NCBI GenBank assembly: GCA_016744705.1
Contig: JADGDU010000012.1
Location: 62,001 to 126,000 of the forward strand
Source: Candidatus Krumholzibacteriia bacterium
GTDB lineage: Bacteria > Krumholzibacteriota > Krumholzibacteriia > LZORAL124-64-63
Direction: 5' to 3'
DNA: 64,000 bases
Notes under the pieces: model-generated
What the model saw: the letters and a program-made list of their open reading frames with translations, nothing else
Told to the model about the DNA's origin: nothing
The model's database searches: none
Program-made: the position numbers and the translations under genes
Part shown: positions 9,685 through 18,951 of the stretch, in pieces
How the letters are laid out: each line of letters starts with the position of its first letter
Numbering within the stretch: position 1 is the first letter of the stretch

Positions 9685-10884
9685 CTAAATTGTCACTCGG
9701 GCCAAAGTGGCCGAGAAATTTTTGCGGTCGTGGATGAAGAGGAGATCTTTTTCAAGTTGATCCAACCGGGTTAGGCTGAAACCCCTGTCCGGTACATTGG
9801 GACCCGCAAAATCATTGGGCCAGGTCACACCTCTGCCCAGGACCACGGGAGCCATGTAATTGATCCAGCGGTCCACCAGCCCGGCAAAGAGCATGGAGCC
9901 AGCCAACCGAGGCCCCCCTTCCACCATGACAGTAAAGAGATCCCGAGTGGCGGCCAGTTCCAGCAGAGACTTGGGCTCCACATGGCCCGCTTTTTCGGCG
10001 CAGAAAAGAATCTCGCCGCCATCTTGCTCCACCTTCAAGCGGGCTTTGCCATGACGGGCGCTCTCCCCCGCGAAAACCAAATAATGCTCCCGCGCAAAAC
10101 CACCCTGCCAACTCAAATCCGTATCCACATATCCGGGCAGAGGATCTGTTTGGGGCACATCGTGATCCCCCATGGCCAGGCGGCCATTGAGCAGAGGTTG
10201 GTCTGCGGCCACGGTGCCTTCACCCACCAAAACCAGATCCACCCGGCGGCGGCGGCGGTGCACATCGCAGCGCGAAGCCTCCCCTGTGAGATAAAATGGC
10301 TGACCATCTTGGCGCAATTCCGGGCCCGGAGCAAAGCGTCCATCCAGACTGGTGGCTGTTTTCAGCTCTACAAAAACCCGGGTAAAATTATCTGTGGCCA
10401 CAAAGGGCCAGATCAGTTCCAGGCATGATTCCGGCAGAATACCGATTTCCACATCCAAGCCCCGTTCCCGCAAAAAACGCGCACCCCCACCAGATACTGT
10501 GGGGTTAGGGTCACGAATGCCGATGACCACCCGGGCCACGCCGCTGGCCAGGACCGCTTCCGTGCACGGCCCCGTGCGACCGGTATGATTACAGGGCTCC
10601 AACGTTACATAAAGGGTACCACCCCGGGCTTTATCCCCCGCGTCGGCCAAGGCCACGGGCTCAGCATGGAGCTGGCCAGGTCCCAAATGGGCGCCCCGAC
10701 CTACAATGGCCCCATCTTTGACTACAACGGCGCCCACCGGAGGGTTGGGCCAAGTGCGGTTTTCCACCCCTTGGGCCATGGCCAGGGCCGCGGACATGAA
10801 ACAGCAGTCCAAACTGGAGCTATCATGCCCAGAGGAAGAATGGCAGTCGCCCGAAAAGTCACGGATCGATTCCGAATTGCACAT
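9685..10884 (-). CDS. ribD: Bifunctional riboflavin deaminase/reductase
   Basis: The N-terminal deaminase half has NPPVGAVVV, the zinc ligand motif HAEPVAL and the zinc-binding EPCNHTGRTGPC. The C-terminal half is the pyrimidine reductase (FVELKTATSLDGRFA, MVEGGPRLAGSML). The start is uncertain. The ATG at 10884 (MCNSES, 399 aa) leaves about 20 residues before the first helix. An ATG at 10956 would add more unconserved sequence. The gene is the first of the rib operon, directly behind the FMN riboswitch, and translation start sequestration is plausible because no strong Shine-Dalgarno stands free. Confidence 0.9.
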   Translation of the reverse strand: MCNSESIRDFSGDCHSSSGHDSSSLDCCFMSAALAMAQGVENRTWPNPPVGAVVVKDGAIVGRGAHLGPGQLHAEPVALADAGDKARGGTLYVTLEPCNHTGRTGPCTEAVLASGVARVVIGIRDPNPTVSGGGARFLRERGLDVEIGILPESCLELIWPFVATDNFTRVFVELKTATSLDGRFAPGPELRQDGQPFYLTGEASRCDVHRRRRRVDLVLVGEGTVAADQPLLNGRLAMGDHDVPQTDPLPGYVDTDLSWQGGFAREHYLVFAGESARHGKARLKVEQDGGEILFCAEKAGHVEPKSLLELAATRDLFTVMVEGGPRLAGSMLFAGLVDRWINYMAPVVLGRGVTWPNDFAGPNVPDRGFSLTRLDQLEKDLLFIHDRKNFSATLARVTI

Positions 10885-10980
10885 ATTTTTACACGCGGGG
10901 AACAATTGAGAAAGGCAGGCGGGAGGCACGAGGCCAGAGGGATATCCCCTGCCCATGAATGCGCCACAAAATACCGCCAA

Positions 10981-11103
<123 letters not shown>

Positions 11104-11150
11104 TGAGGTTTCGCCCCTAACCAGAAGGTTGGAGCGTTTAGTTGATTAAA

Positions 11151-11179
11151 AAATTAGGTCAGTGAAAGCGGAGCGTCAA
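11151..11179 (-). promoter_or_regulatory. Sigma70-type promoter of the rib operon
   Basis: TTGACG (11179-11174), a 17-nt spacer and TAATTT (11156-11151) on the minus strand, placed about 45 nt upstream of the riboswitch 5' edge. The -35 box begins 2 nt after the stop codon of the preceding gene, so the rib operon has its own promoter. Confidence 0.6.
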
Positions 11180-11180
11180 G

Positions 11181-12488
11181 TTACTTTTCCCGCGATTTAA
11201 TAAAGGTGGGCTCCGCTACCGGCATCCCCACCAAATCCAGGCGCTTCCAGGCCGTTCTGTAAAAATCCCGGGCCGGAACCCTGGCAAAGCCCAGTTTGAT
11301 ATCGAAAACCGGTTTTCCCATGACAAAATTCCAGTGGTTAAGCACGGTGGGCAGGCCCGCTCCCTTTTCTAACTGGATCAGCCTGCGGTGGGAACTGCTC
11401 AGGTTGATAATGGGATCGTTGCGCTTGGCGGCAAAATGAATGAGGTCGAAAATGGCGTCGTCCCACACCAGGGGCTCATCTTCGGTGTTGAGAAAATGCT
11501 TCTGGATGCGACCGGCGAGGAATGTATCGAAACCACCCCAGGTCATCTCCAGCAGATATTTGTCATAAGTATCGATGGCGTCCATAACGAAGGCACCCAA
11601 CATGGCACTGTAGCCGTGTTTCGCTCCGATATAAATGATGGCCATATCGTCGCACACCCCATCGCCCATCTGGCGGCGGAAATAGGCTTGGTCGTACTGA
11701 GGGAAGGCGTAATCACCGTGGCGGTTGCGGCAAATAACTCCGATATCAGTGAGGGTGCGCATTTCCTGATCGGTGAACACGGTGGCCCCCGTATCGCCCA
11801 GACCCACCATGGCTAAGTTGGCCGCATCCACAATGAGGATATCTCCTCCACCGATGTGGAAAGGCATTCCCGTAAAAGTATTTTTATGGTGGCGCATGGC
11901 GTTAGCCCGGTAAGACCAGTCGTCCATGAAACCAGCCAGCACCATGCCGGTGAGAAACTCCCGGGTGTTGGCTTTCTCTCCCTGGAGAAAATCGATGCCA
12001 AAAATGGGCTGACCCTGGGGACTCAAATCCAGTTCGTAATCATCAATGTGCCCCAGGATATAGTCGCAGAAATTGCGCAACATTTCGCCCCGGCGGTGGC
12101 GCACAGATTGGGGTTTGAGATTGGGGTCTTCCTTCTCCAACACCGAGAGAATATTTTCGAAAGAGGCTTCGGGAAAACAAAGAGGGGTGCCAAAATCATC
12201 GGTGAAGTAGCCATGGCCATGGCTGGCCCGACCCACCACCGATTGTGGTAATAAGTCGGCCAAATTGCCGGTGGCCGCGGCAAAAGGCTGCGACATAAGG
12301 AAGTCAAAATCCAGACTGACCAGCCCTTCGAAGAGCTCTCGATCCCTGCGAACACTCAGAGTGCGGCTGGCATGCCACCGTCGTTCTGTTTGTTCGTCTT
12401 TGCCTCGACCAGGCCCTTTTTTGACCTGATCCAACAAAACATCAACCCGATTGCCCGGGGATTTTTTTCTAAAACGCCTCCTGCGCAC
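11181..12488 (-). CDS. Conserved-looking hypothetical protein, no family recognised
   Basis: A 435-aa soluble protein starting with GTG behind GAGGAG and a very basic N-terminus (MRRRRFRKKS). No signal peptide or membrane segment is apparent. Its composition is that of a folded enzyme-like protein, with well-formed motifs such as FHIGGGDILIVDAANLAMVGLGDTGATVF (about residues 215-243) and YIGAKHGYSAMLGAFVMDAIDTY, and conserved-looking His/Asp/Gly positions (GHGYFTDDFGTPL). I could not assign a domain. It lies 12 nt after ftsY and ends immediately before the rib promoter, so it is probably the last gene of the selA-SPOR-smc-ftsY transcript. Confidence 0.75.
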   Translation of the reverse strand: MRRRRFRKKSPGNRVDVLLDQVKKGPGRGKDEQTERRWHASRTLSVRRDRELFEGLVSLDFDFLMSQPFAAATGNLADLLPQSVVGRASHGHGYFTDDFGTPLCFPEASFENILSVLEKEDPNLKPQSVRHRRGEMLRNFCDYILGHIDDYELDLSPQGQPIFGIDFLQGEKANTREFLTGMVLAGFMDDWSYRANAMRHHKNTFTGMPFHIGGGDILIVDAANLAMVGLGDTGATVFTDQEMRTLTDIGVICRNRHGDYAFPQYDQAYFRRQMGDGVCDDMAIIYIGAKHGYSAMLGAFVMDAIDTYDKYLLEMTWGGFDTFLAGRIQKHFLNTEDEPLVWDDAIFDLIHFAAKRNDPIINLSSSHRRLIQLEKGAGLPTVLNHWNFVMGKPVFDIKLGFARVPARDFYRTAWKRLDLVGMPVAEPTFIKSREK

Positions 12489-12499
12489 AGCTCCTCACA

Positions 12500-13555
12500 C
12501 TACCCTTCCTCAGGCTCCTGGTCACTGGTCCATTCGGCAAACAGAGCCGTCACAAAATTAGTGGCATCAAACACGTCCAGATCTTCGACGGTTTCGCCCA
12601 TTCCTACATATTCCACCGGCAGGCCGAGGTTCTCGGCAATGGCCACCACGATGCCACCCTTGCTGGTGCCATCCAGCTTGGTCAGGATCAACCCCTGGAT
12701 GGGAATAGTCTCAGCAAAAGCACGCGCCTGGGCTAATCCGTTCTGGCCTGTGGTACCGTCCACCACCAGCAACGTTTCCGGATCCTGGCCGGTTTTGCGC
12801 CGGATAACCCGGGCCACCTTACCCAGTTCGTCCATCAGATTGCTTTTGGTGTGCAAACGGCCCGCCGTATCCACCAGCACAATGTCAATGCCACGGCTTT
12901 CGGCTGCATTCAGGGCATCAAAAACAACGGCAGCGGGGTCAGCTCCGGTTCCCTGGCGGACGCAATCCACGCCTACGCGCTGGGCCCAGACTTCCAGTTG
13001 CTCCACGGCTGCGGCACGGAACGTATCGCCAGCAGCCAGCAACACGGTCTTGCCTTCGTTCTTAAACAGATGGGCCAATTTTGCGATGCTTGTGGTTTTT
13101 CCCGTTCCATTCACACCCACGATGAAAATCACCCGAGGCTTATGAACCGCATCGGCCACGGGAGTTTCAACGGCCTCTGTGTCTTTGGCCTTACCCTTGC
13201 CCTTTTTCTTTTTCTTTTTCTTGCCACCGTCATCACTGGTATCATCCCAGCTGAGGGGCCTGATTTTTGGTTTGGCGTTGGTCAGAATTTCGATGGCATC
13301 GCCGCGAATCACTTCCAACACACTGTCCAAAGTGGCCTCGCCGCCTTCTTCTTTCAGACGTTTTTCAATATTTTTGGTGATGGCCACGGCTGAAGCCACA
13401 CCCATATCCGCCGAAATCAATAACTCTTCGATCTTCTCGAGAGTGTCCTCATCCAGGCGGATTTTGTTGCCGAACATGCTTTGCAGCTTGCCCACCACAT
13501 TATTGCGCGTTTTGCTCAATCCCTTGCGGAATCGATTAAGAGCTCCTCTGATCAC
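12500..13555 (-). CDS. ftsY: Signal recognition particle receptor FtsY
   Basis: A 351-aa SRP-family GTPase. The N-domain helical bundle covers about residues 1-95. The G-domain has P-loop GVNGTGKTT (147-155), the insertion-box DTFRAAAVEQL, DTAGR, TKLDGTSKGG and the closing GMGE..DLDVFD. The E. coli-type acidic A domain is absent; instead a lysine-rich linker (seven Lys, residues 112-118, then KGKGKAK) lies between N and G, unlike the usual acidic or short linkers. It docks the Ffh-4.5S RNA-ribosome complex at the membrane; the 4.5S RNA gene is also in this window (53075). It overlaps smc by 4 nt (ATGA). Confidence 0.96.
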   Translation of the reverse strand: MIRGALNRFRKGLSKTRNNVVGKLQSMFGNKIRLDEDTLEKIEELLISADMGVASAVAITKNIEKRLKEEGGEATLDSVLEVIRGDAIEILTNAKPKIRPLSWDDTSDDGGKKKKKKKGKGKAKDTEAVETPVADAVHKPRVIFIVGVNGTGKTTSIAKLAHLFKNEGKTVLLAAGDTFRAAAVEQLEVWAQRVGVDCVRQGTGADPAAVVFDALNAAESRGIDIVLVDTAGRLHTKSNLMDELGKVARVIRRKTGQDPETLLVVDGTTGQNGLAQARAFAETIPIQGLILTKLDGTSKGGIVVAIAENLGLPVEYVGMGETVEDLDVFDATNFVTALFAEWTSDQEPEEG

Positions 13556-16500
13556 TCGCTGGCCTCCATGGTCACATCAGGGTCTACCGGATCTTCCGGA
13601 TCTATCGGATCTACCGGATCAACAGGCCCCTCAGTATTCTTTGGTTCGGTTTGTTCTGTTTCCAAAGCATCGTTAAAATCGATGCTCTCCTGAGGATTCC
13701 GCTCGCGCTCATCAGCCAGGCGGGCCTCTTCTGAAGTGTCGATAGTATTGCGCTTGTTGGCAATGGCATTGCCCAATTCTTTGTCGCTCTGGGTGGCGGC
13801 CACATCATGGAAGCTCACTGAAACGATATTACTGCAACCGGGTTCCATCATCGTCACACCATACAGATGGTTGGCCGTCTCCATGGTCAACTTATTATGG
13901 GTGATGACCAGGAACTGGGTATTGCGGCTGAACTCCCGCAGCATATTGACGAACCGGCCAATGTTGGCATCATCCAAGGGTGCATCGGCCTCATCCAGCA
14001 CGCAGAAAGGCGAAGGTTTCACCAAATATACCGCAAAGAGCAGAGAAAGAGCTGTCAGACAGCGTTCTCCACCTGACAGCAGGCTGACGGTGTTAATGAC
14101 CTTGCCGGGGGGTTGTGCCGTGACCTTCAGCTGGCTCTCCAGAGGATCGTCAGTCTTCAACAGCTCCAGGTCGGCCTTACCACCCTTGAACATGGTTTCG
14201 AAGACGGCGATGTAATTTCGTCGCACCTCTTCGAAGGTCTGGATGAAACGCTTTTTTGCCGTGCGGTTGATTTCGGTGATGGCCTTGACCAGGTCGTCCC
14301 GAGCCTTTTCCACATCGTCGCGCTGGCCTTCAAGGAAATCCAGGCGCTCCTTTTTGCTATCAAATTCTTCCAAAGCCAAATGGTTGATGGGGCCCAAAGA
14401 TCCAATCTTTCCACGCTTTGATTCCAGAAGACTTTCCGCCTGGTCGAATTGGAAAACCCCGTCTTCGCGTTCCAGTTCCGGGGGCAAATCTTCCTCTTTG
14501 ATGCTGGCGACGAGATCTTTGAAGCCGCCTTTATATTGTTCTTCGATGCGCTCTTCCAGGTTGTTGCGCTTGATGTCCAGCGTGGCCAGTTCCGTTTCCA
14601 TTTCGTGAGCCTGGTCTCGGAATCCACCACGCTGCTTTTCGATGGCCTGCACGCGTTCGTGCCAAGTGGAAGTTTCCTCGTGAAGCTTTTGGATCCCATC
14701 GATGGCCGCACCCACAACCTGCCGGCGCACGCTTCTCTCTTCAATGCCGTGGCTCAGAGCGGTGCGTTTGCCTTCCAACTCTTCAACCATGGTTTCGATG
14801 GACTGATGGCCCACTTCAATTTCCTGGGCCAGACGTTCCCGGCGGCTGAACAGCTCTGCTACGCTGTTGCGCAAATGGCCCAACGCAGCTTCTGTCTCCC
14901 GCTTGGAGCTTTCCCTGCGCATATGAGTCAGGCGCATTTCTTCCACTTCGGCCCGGGCTTCATCCCGTTGCATTTCAGCGTCCACTACCCGGGACCGCAA
15001 TTCATCCCTTTGCAAAGTACTGGTATCACGCTGGCGACCGCTTTCAGCCAATTGATCGGTCAGAGCCTCTTCCTGCCGCACCAACTCGGTCACTTCTTCG
15101 GCCAAACGATCTTTCTCAGTCTCCATTTCAGCCGCTCGCACGCCGGCACTATCGCGCTTGTGCTGCAATTGGGCTGCCTGCATTTGAAACCGGTTCAACT
15201 CTTCATCCAAAGCCCCCAGCTGGCTACGACCACTGATCAGAACTTCCCGCAGGCTTTCCCTTTGGGAACGGTTTTGAATGACTTTCTCCCTGGCCACAGC
15301 CAAGCGCTCTTCCAAGCTCTCAATCTCGGCGGCCAAATCGGCAAGTTTTTCTTTACGGCCAATGATACTGCTGTCGGTGGCTCCATCACGGTTGCCCCCA
15401 CGCACAGTGCCATCACTGCTAATGAGCAGCCCTTCACGACTGACACAAACCAGCACCCCTGACCCCTGGTAGGACGCGGCAGCAGCGGCGGCCAATTCAT
15501 CATTTTCAAAAATCATGGCCCGGGCTAACAAGGTGCGCAGGGCCGGCAATTTTGTCCCGGCTCCCGTGACGACCTCCAGAGCAGGACGCCCCCCTGTCAT
15601 CGACGCCATATCCTGTCCACTGATAGCAGAGAAACCACTGCCACAGAGGAAACGAGCCTCGCCAATTTTATCATTCCGCAGCTCACGCACCATTTCCAAG
15701 GCCGTGGGCAGAGTATCAACCACCACTGCTTCCAACAGTTCATCCAGCAGAACTTCCAGGGCCAGAGTATCATCTTTGCCCACTTGCAGGAGGTCGGCCA
15801 GTCCGCCGGAAACCTGGTCCTTGTCTGCGTGACGCTTCAAAATCTCCCGGGGTCCCTTGCCATAACCCTCAAACTGCTGGTGCAAGTTGTTCAGCAGGTC
15901 GTGGGTAGAGCGGGCCGCTTCACGCCGGCCAGAGAGAACGGTGACTTCCTCCTGGAGACCGCCCGTATCCATTTCCAATTCCGTTTCCTGGCGTTCGGTG
16001 GCCGCCAGGGTTTCCAGCAGAGTTCCCCGTCTCACGGTGACTTCTTCGGTGCCGGCCTTGAGCCCCAGCAAAGCTTCATCGGCTTCACGGCCCTCCTGCA
16101 GAACATCCACCCGGCCTTCGGTCAGCCGGGTCATCCGCTCCTGGCGGTTGTCCTGGCGCACCCGTAGTTCACGCAATTGGCTGCGCTGGGTGGCGTCATT
16201 TTCAATCACCTGCAGGTTGTGGGCTGTGGCATTTTCCAGTGATTCCCGGTCGGCTTGGAGCTGGCTTTCCAGCACTTGCAGTCCTTCGGTCTTCTCTTCC
16301 ACAATGAAGCCGGAAGATTCCAGCTCATCCTCGATGGTTTGCAGACTCTGGGTCATGCGCTCAATCTGGCCTTCAATATCTTTTTGACGGATTTCGGCCG
16401 CCTCAATATCCGAAGTATTGTCGACAATGCGCCGTTTGTGCTCATCGATGCGGTGCTCCAGCACCAGAACCTGACGCTCTGTCTCCTGAAGCTCTTCTTC

Positions 16501-17379
16501 AAAAGCCTCCAAAGCCCTTTCCAACTGAATTTTTTCTGCCGTGCGTTCATCGATCTGAGGGCGGGACAATTCGATGCGTCCCTGCAGCTCTGCCAATTCC
16601 CCCACACCGGTTTCGGCCTGGGTCCGGAATTCCTGCAGATGATCCCGAGCCTCTGTCTCCCGGTTATCCAGCATCAGATGCCGACGGGCCGCCACTGAAA
16701 GATCCAGAGAGCGGATTTCTGAAAACAGTTTCTGGTGCCGGCGAGCCTTGCCCACCTGGCGTTGCAGGGACCGAACTTCACGGCCAATCTCTTCCACAAT
16801 ATCGTAAAGCCGGGTCAAATCATGCTGGGTCCGGTCCAACTTACGCTGGGTTTCTTTGCGCCGGGCTTTGTATTTGGTGATGCCCGAGCCCTCTTCCAGC
16901 AAATGGCGCAGCTCGTGGTTGTTCTCGTTGAGGATCTGCTTGATCATGGATTCTTCGATGATGCTGTAAGAGGTATTGTTCACCCCACTATCAAAGAACA
17001 TATCCCGCAAATCCTTCAGACGGCAGGGCGTGCCGTTGAGGAAATAATCGCTGCCACCATCCCGGGTCACCCGCCGCTTGATGGAAACTTCATTGAAGTC
17101 GATAGGGATGGCGCGGTCATCGTTGGTGAAAGTCAGGGCTACTTCGGCCATGCCCACCGGGCGCCGTTTGGTGGTTCCCTTAAAAATGACATCATCCATT
17201 TTACCGCCACGCAAAGTTTTGGCGGACTGCTCACCCAGGACCCAACGGATGGCATCAACAACATTGGACTTGCCACAGCCATTGGGGCCAAGAATGGCAG
17301 TGATACCCTCATCAAATTCCAGCTTGGTGCGGTCCACAAAGGATTTGAATCCCTGGATCTCTATAGTCTTCAGCTTCAC
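13552..17379 (-). CDS. smc: Chromosome segregation ATPase SMC
   Basis: A 1275-aa SMC with a complete architecture. Walker A is GPNGCGKSN (residues 31-39) and two long coiled-coil arms flank a hinge at roughly residues 500-660. The ABC signature is LLSGGERCLTALSLLF and Walker B is FCVLDEADAPLDDAN. It forms the condensin that compacts and resolves the chromosome; ScpA/ScpB genes are not in this window. A GTG at 17379 is preferred over one at 17391 because AGGTGAAG lies upstream with better spacing and SMCs typically begin VKLKTIEIQGFKSF. The protein is longer than usual at the C-terminus: about 65 residues follow the ATPase head, ending in an acidic (V/I/E)DP repeat. It overlaps ftsY by 4 nt. 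Confidence 0.95.
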   Translation of the reverse strand: MKLKTIEIQGFKSFVDRTKLEFDEGITAILGPNGCGKSNVVDAIRWVLGEQSAKTLRGGKMDDVIFKGTTKRRPVGMAEVALTFTNDDRAIPIDFNEVSIKRRVTRDGGSDYFLNGTPCRLKDLRDMFFDSGVNNTSYSIIEESMIKQILNENNHELRHLLEEGSGITKYKARRKETQRKLDRTQHDLTRLYDIVEEIGREVRSLQRQVGKARRHQKLFSEIRSLDLSVAARRHLMLDNRETEARDHLQEFRTQAETGVGELAELQGRIELSRPQIDERTAEKIQLERALEAFEEELQETERQVLVLEHRIDEHKRRIVDNTSDIEAAEIRQKDIEGQIERMTQSLQTIEDELESSGFIVEEKTEGLQVLESQLQADRESLENATAHNLQVIENDATQRSQLRELRVRQDNRQERMTRLTEGRVDVLQEGREADEALLGLKAGTEEVTVRRGTLLETLAATERQETELEMDTGGLQEEVTVLSGRREAARSTHDLLNNLHQQFEGYGKGPREILKRHADKDQVSGGLADLLQVGKDDTLALEVLLDELLEAVVVDTLPTALEMVRELRNDKIGEARFLCGSGFSAISGQDMASMTGGRPALEVVTGAGTKLPALRTLLARAMIFENDELAAAAAASYQGSGVLVCVSREGLLISSDGTVRGGNRDGATDSSIIGRKEKLADLAAEIESLEERLAVAREKVIQNRSQRESLREVLISGRSQLGALDEELNRFQMQAAQLQHKRDSAGVRAAEMETEKDRLAEEVTELVRQEEALTDQLAESGRQRDTSTLQRDELRSRVVDAEMQRDEARAEVEEMRLTHMRRESSKRETEAALGHLRNSVAELFSRRERLAQEIEVGHQSIETMVEELEGKRTALSHGIEERSVRRQVVGAAIDGIQKLHEETSTWHERVQAIEKQRGGFRDQAHEMETELATLDIKRNNLEERIEEQYKGGFKDLVASIKEEDLPPELEREDGVFQFDQAESLLESKRGKIGSLGPINHLALEEFDSKKERLDFLEGQRDDVEKARDDLVKAITEINRTAKKRFIQTFEEVRRNYIAVFETMFKGGKADLELLKTDDPLESQLKVTAQPPGKVINTVSLLSGGERCLTALSLLFAVYLVKPSPFCVLDEADAPLDDANIGRFVNMLREFSRNTQFLVITHNKLTMETANHLYGVTMMEPGCSNIVSVSFHDVAATQSDKELGNAIANKRNTIDTSEEARLADERERNPQESIDFNDALETEQTEPKNTEGPVDPVDPIDPEDPVDPDVTMEASE
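13580..13624 (-). repeat. Five 9-bp tandem repeats in the 3' end of smc, encoding xDP units
   Basis: The unit GGATCTACC occurs five times with 1-4 changes (GGGTCTACC, GGATCTTCC, GGATCTATC, GGATCTACC, GGATCAACA). On the minus strand each unit encodes Val/Ile/Glu-Asp-Pro. The number of units could vary between strains without a frameshift. Confidence 0.85.
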
Positions 17380-17430
17380 GTAAAACTTCACCTTCCCGCA
17401 CTATTGCGGTGTAAAAAACAAACTTACAAA

Positions 17431-18948
17431 TCAAAAGCGTACAGGATTAGCCCAATCTTCGCCTAACTCTTCCATCAACTTCAAGCGGGCCACGTTGGCT
17501 TCGGCCTTCGTCTTGAAACTACCCAGATAGAGACGGAACCAACGACCTTTATCCCTGAATTGTACAACCCGGGTGCTGGACTGGAAGCCCTTGGTAGCCA
17601 GAACTTCCCTCTCCCTCTCGGCCTGAAGACTGTCGGGGAATGAATAAACATGAAGAGTCCAACCATCAACCCCCACAGGCGTGAGGTACGGAGCCATGGT
17701 GAAAACCTCCTCCAGGGAAGCATCATCGCTGGCGGGGATGGCTTCCGGCACAAGGGCCACCTCTTCAACGGGAAGATCGACAGGTAATTCATCAGGCTGC
17801 AGAGAGAGGGCCAAAGCCACGGAATCGGCTTCACTGATGGGAGCAGACAACGGTTCATCATCACCGGCCACGGCGCCATCCTGCAGGTCACCTTGCAGAA
17901 CCACCTCATTGCTGTCAATCAAGGCTGCTCCTCCTGCTGCAACATCCTGCAGTGGTATATCGGAGAGCTGACTGGTGGTGGGCACATGTATGAATTTCAT
18001 CCAATAGATGGAAGCCGATCCGATTAAAAGCACGGCCACAACTGCCACCATCCAGAACACCCCGGAATTGCCTTTACGCCGGGCAAATTCCTCTTCCTCA
18101 AAATTGACCTCTGCGGAATCATCTACTTGCTCAGTCAGTACGGCTGAGGCCCTGCCCGAGGCTTCTTCCACAAACGCAGCATCCACCACACCCACGGGAA
18201 TGCTTCCAACTTCCTCCCGGACACTCTGGTCATCAATGGCTTGCAAATCCTGGGGTAAGCCAAATCCGATCAATCCGGTCATGGGCATATTGGCCGTGGA
18301 AAAATTTTCCAACAAATCTTCCACCAAAGAGGCCGAACGCTGGGCTCGATCCCAACACAGCAGCCTGATTTCCGCTTCGGCTGCCCAAAGCCGGCCCACG
18401 GCATTGGCCGGCGCCACCACCAGGACATCATCAGCCTGGCGCTTGAGTCGATTCAATAGATCTTTGATTTCCGGCTCGGTCGCTTCTGCGGGAACAAATG
18501 ATCCCACACCCAGCAAATACCCTCGCCGCCCATCAAAAGGCATAGGGACCCCACTGGTCAGAACACTGGCCCCATAGCGAACCAAGTCAATCCAACCGTC
18601 AGCATCTTTGCGTCCCGCCCATTGAGTCAGCTCAGCATTGTCGTCATCACCGTCAAGCAGCAAGACGGCCTGATCACGGTGGGCCAACTGCCGAGCAATG
18701 GCCAAAGCTGCAGCCGCGCCCAGGCGGCTTTCACCGGGCTCGTGCAGAAAGAGCCAGACCCGTGGGGAACTCTGGCCCATCATGGCCGCATCCACATGGT
18801 CAGCCAACAGGCCTTCTGCGGTCACCTTGCCCGCTTCATCCCAAAATGAGTCATCGTCAGTGAATGAAACATTACCTGCGCCCCAACCCGAGACATAAAG
18901 AGGCAGACCACCAGGCTGGATACCGTTTTGATTGGATGGATTGTTCAT
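17431..18948 (-). CDS. SPOR-domain membrane protein with MinD/BY-kinase-like N-terminal domain
   Basis: A 505-aa protein. Residues about 60-230 resemble a P-loop ATPase of the MinD/CpsD fold: strand-plus-helix SSPRVWLFLHEPGESRLGAAAALAIARQLA followed by VLLLDGDDDNAELTQW. The P-loop lysine motif is replaced by EPGESRLG, so ATP binding is doubtful. One transmembrane helix (about 296-316) precedes a low-complexity acidic linker. The C-terminal 75 residues form a SPOR domain (WTLHVYSFPDSLQAEREREVL ... RWFRLYLGSFKTKAEANVARL), which binds denuded peptidoglycan at division sites. A role linking cell division or wall turnover to the cytoplasm is inferred. It lies 3 nt after selA and 51 nt before smc. 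Confidence 0.75.
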   Translation of the reverse strand: MNNPSNQNGIQPGGLPLYVSGWGAGNVSFTDDDSFWDEAGKVTAEGLLADHVDAAMMGQSSPRVWLFLHEPGESRLGAAAALAIARQLAHRDQAVLLLDGDDDNAELTQWAGRKDADGWIDLVRYGASVLTSGVPMPFDGRRGYLLGVGSFVPAEATEPEIKDLLNRLKRQADDVLVVAPANAVGRLWAAEAEIRLLCWDRAQRSASLVEDLLENFSTANMPMTGLIGFGLPQDLQAIDDQSVREEVGSIPVGVVDAAFVEEASGRASAVLTEQVDDSAEVNFEEEEFARRKGNSGVFWMVAVVAVLLIGSASIYWMKFIHVPTTSQLSDIPLQDVAAGGAALIDSNEVVLQGDLQDGAVAGDDEPLSAPISEADSVALALSLQPDELPVDLPVEEVALVPEAIPASDDASLEEVFTMAPYLTPVGVDGWTLHVYSFPDSLQAEREREVLATKGFQSSTRVVQFRDKGRWFRLYLGSFKTKAEANVARLKLMEELGEDWANPVRF

Positions 18949-18951
18949 GTT

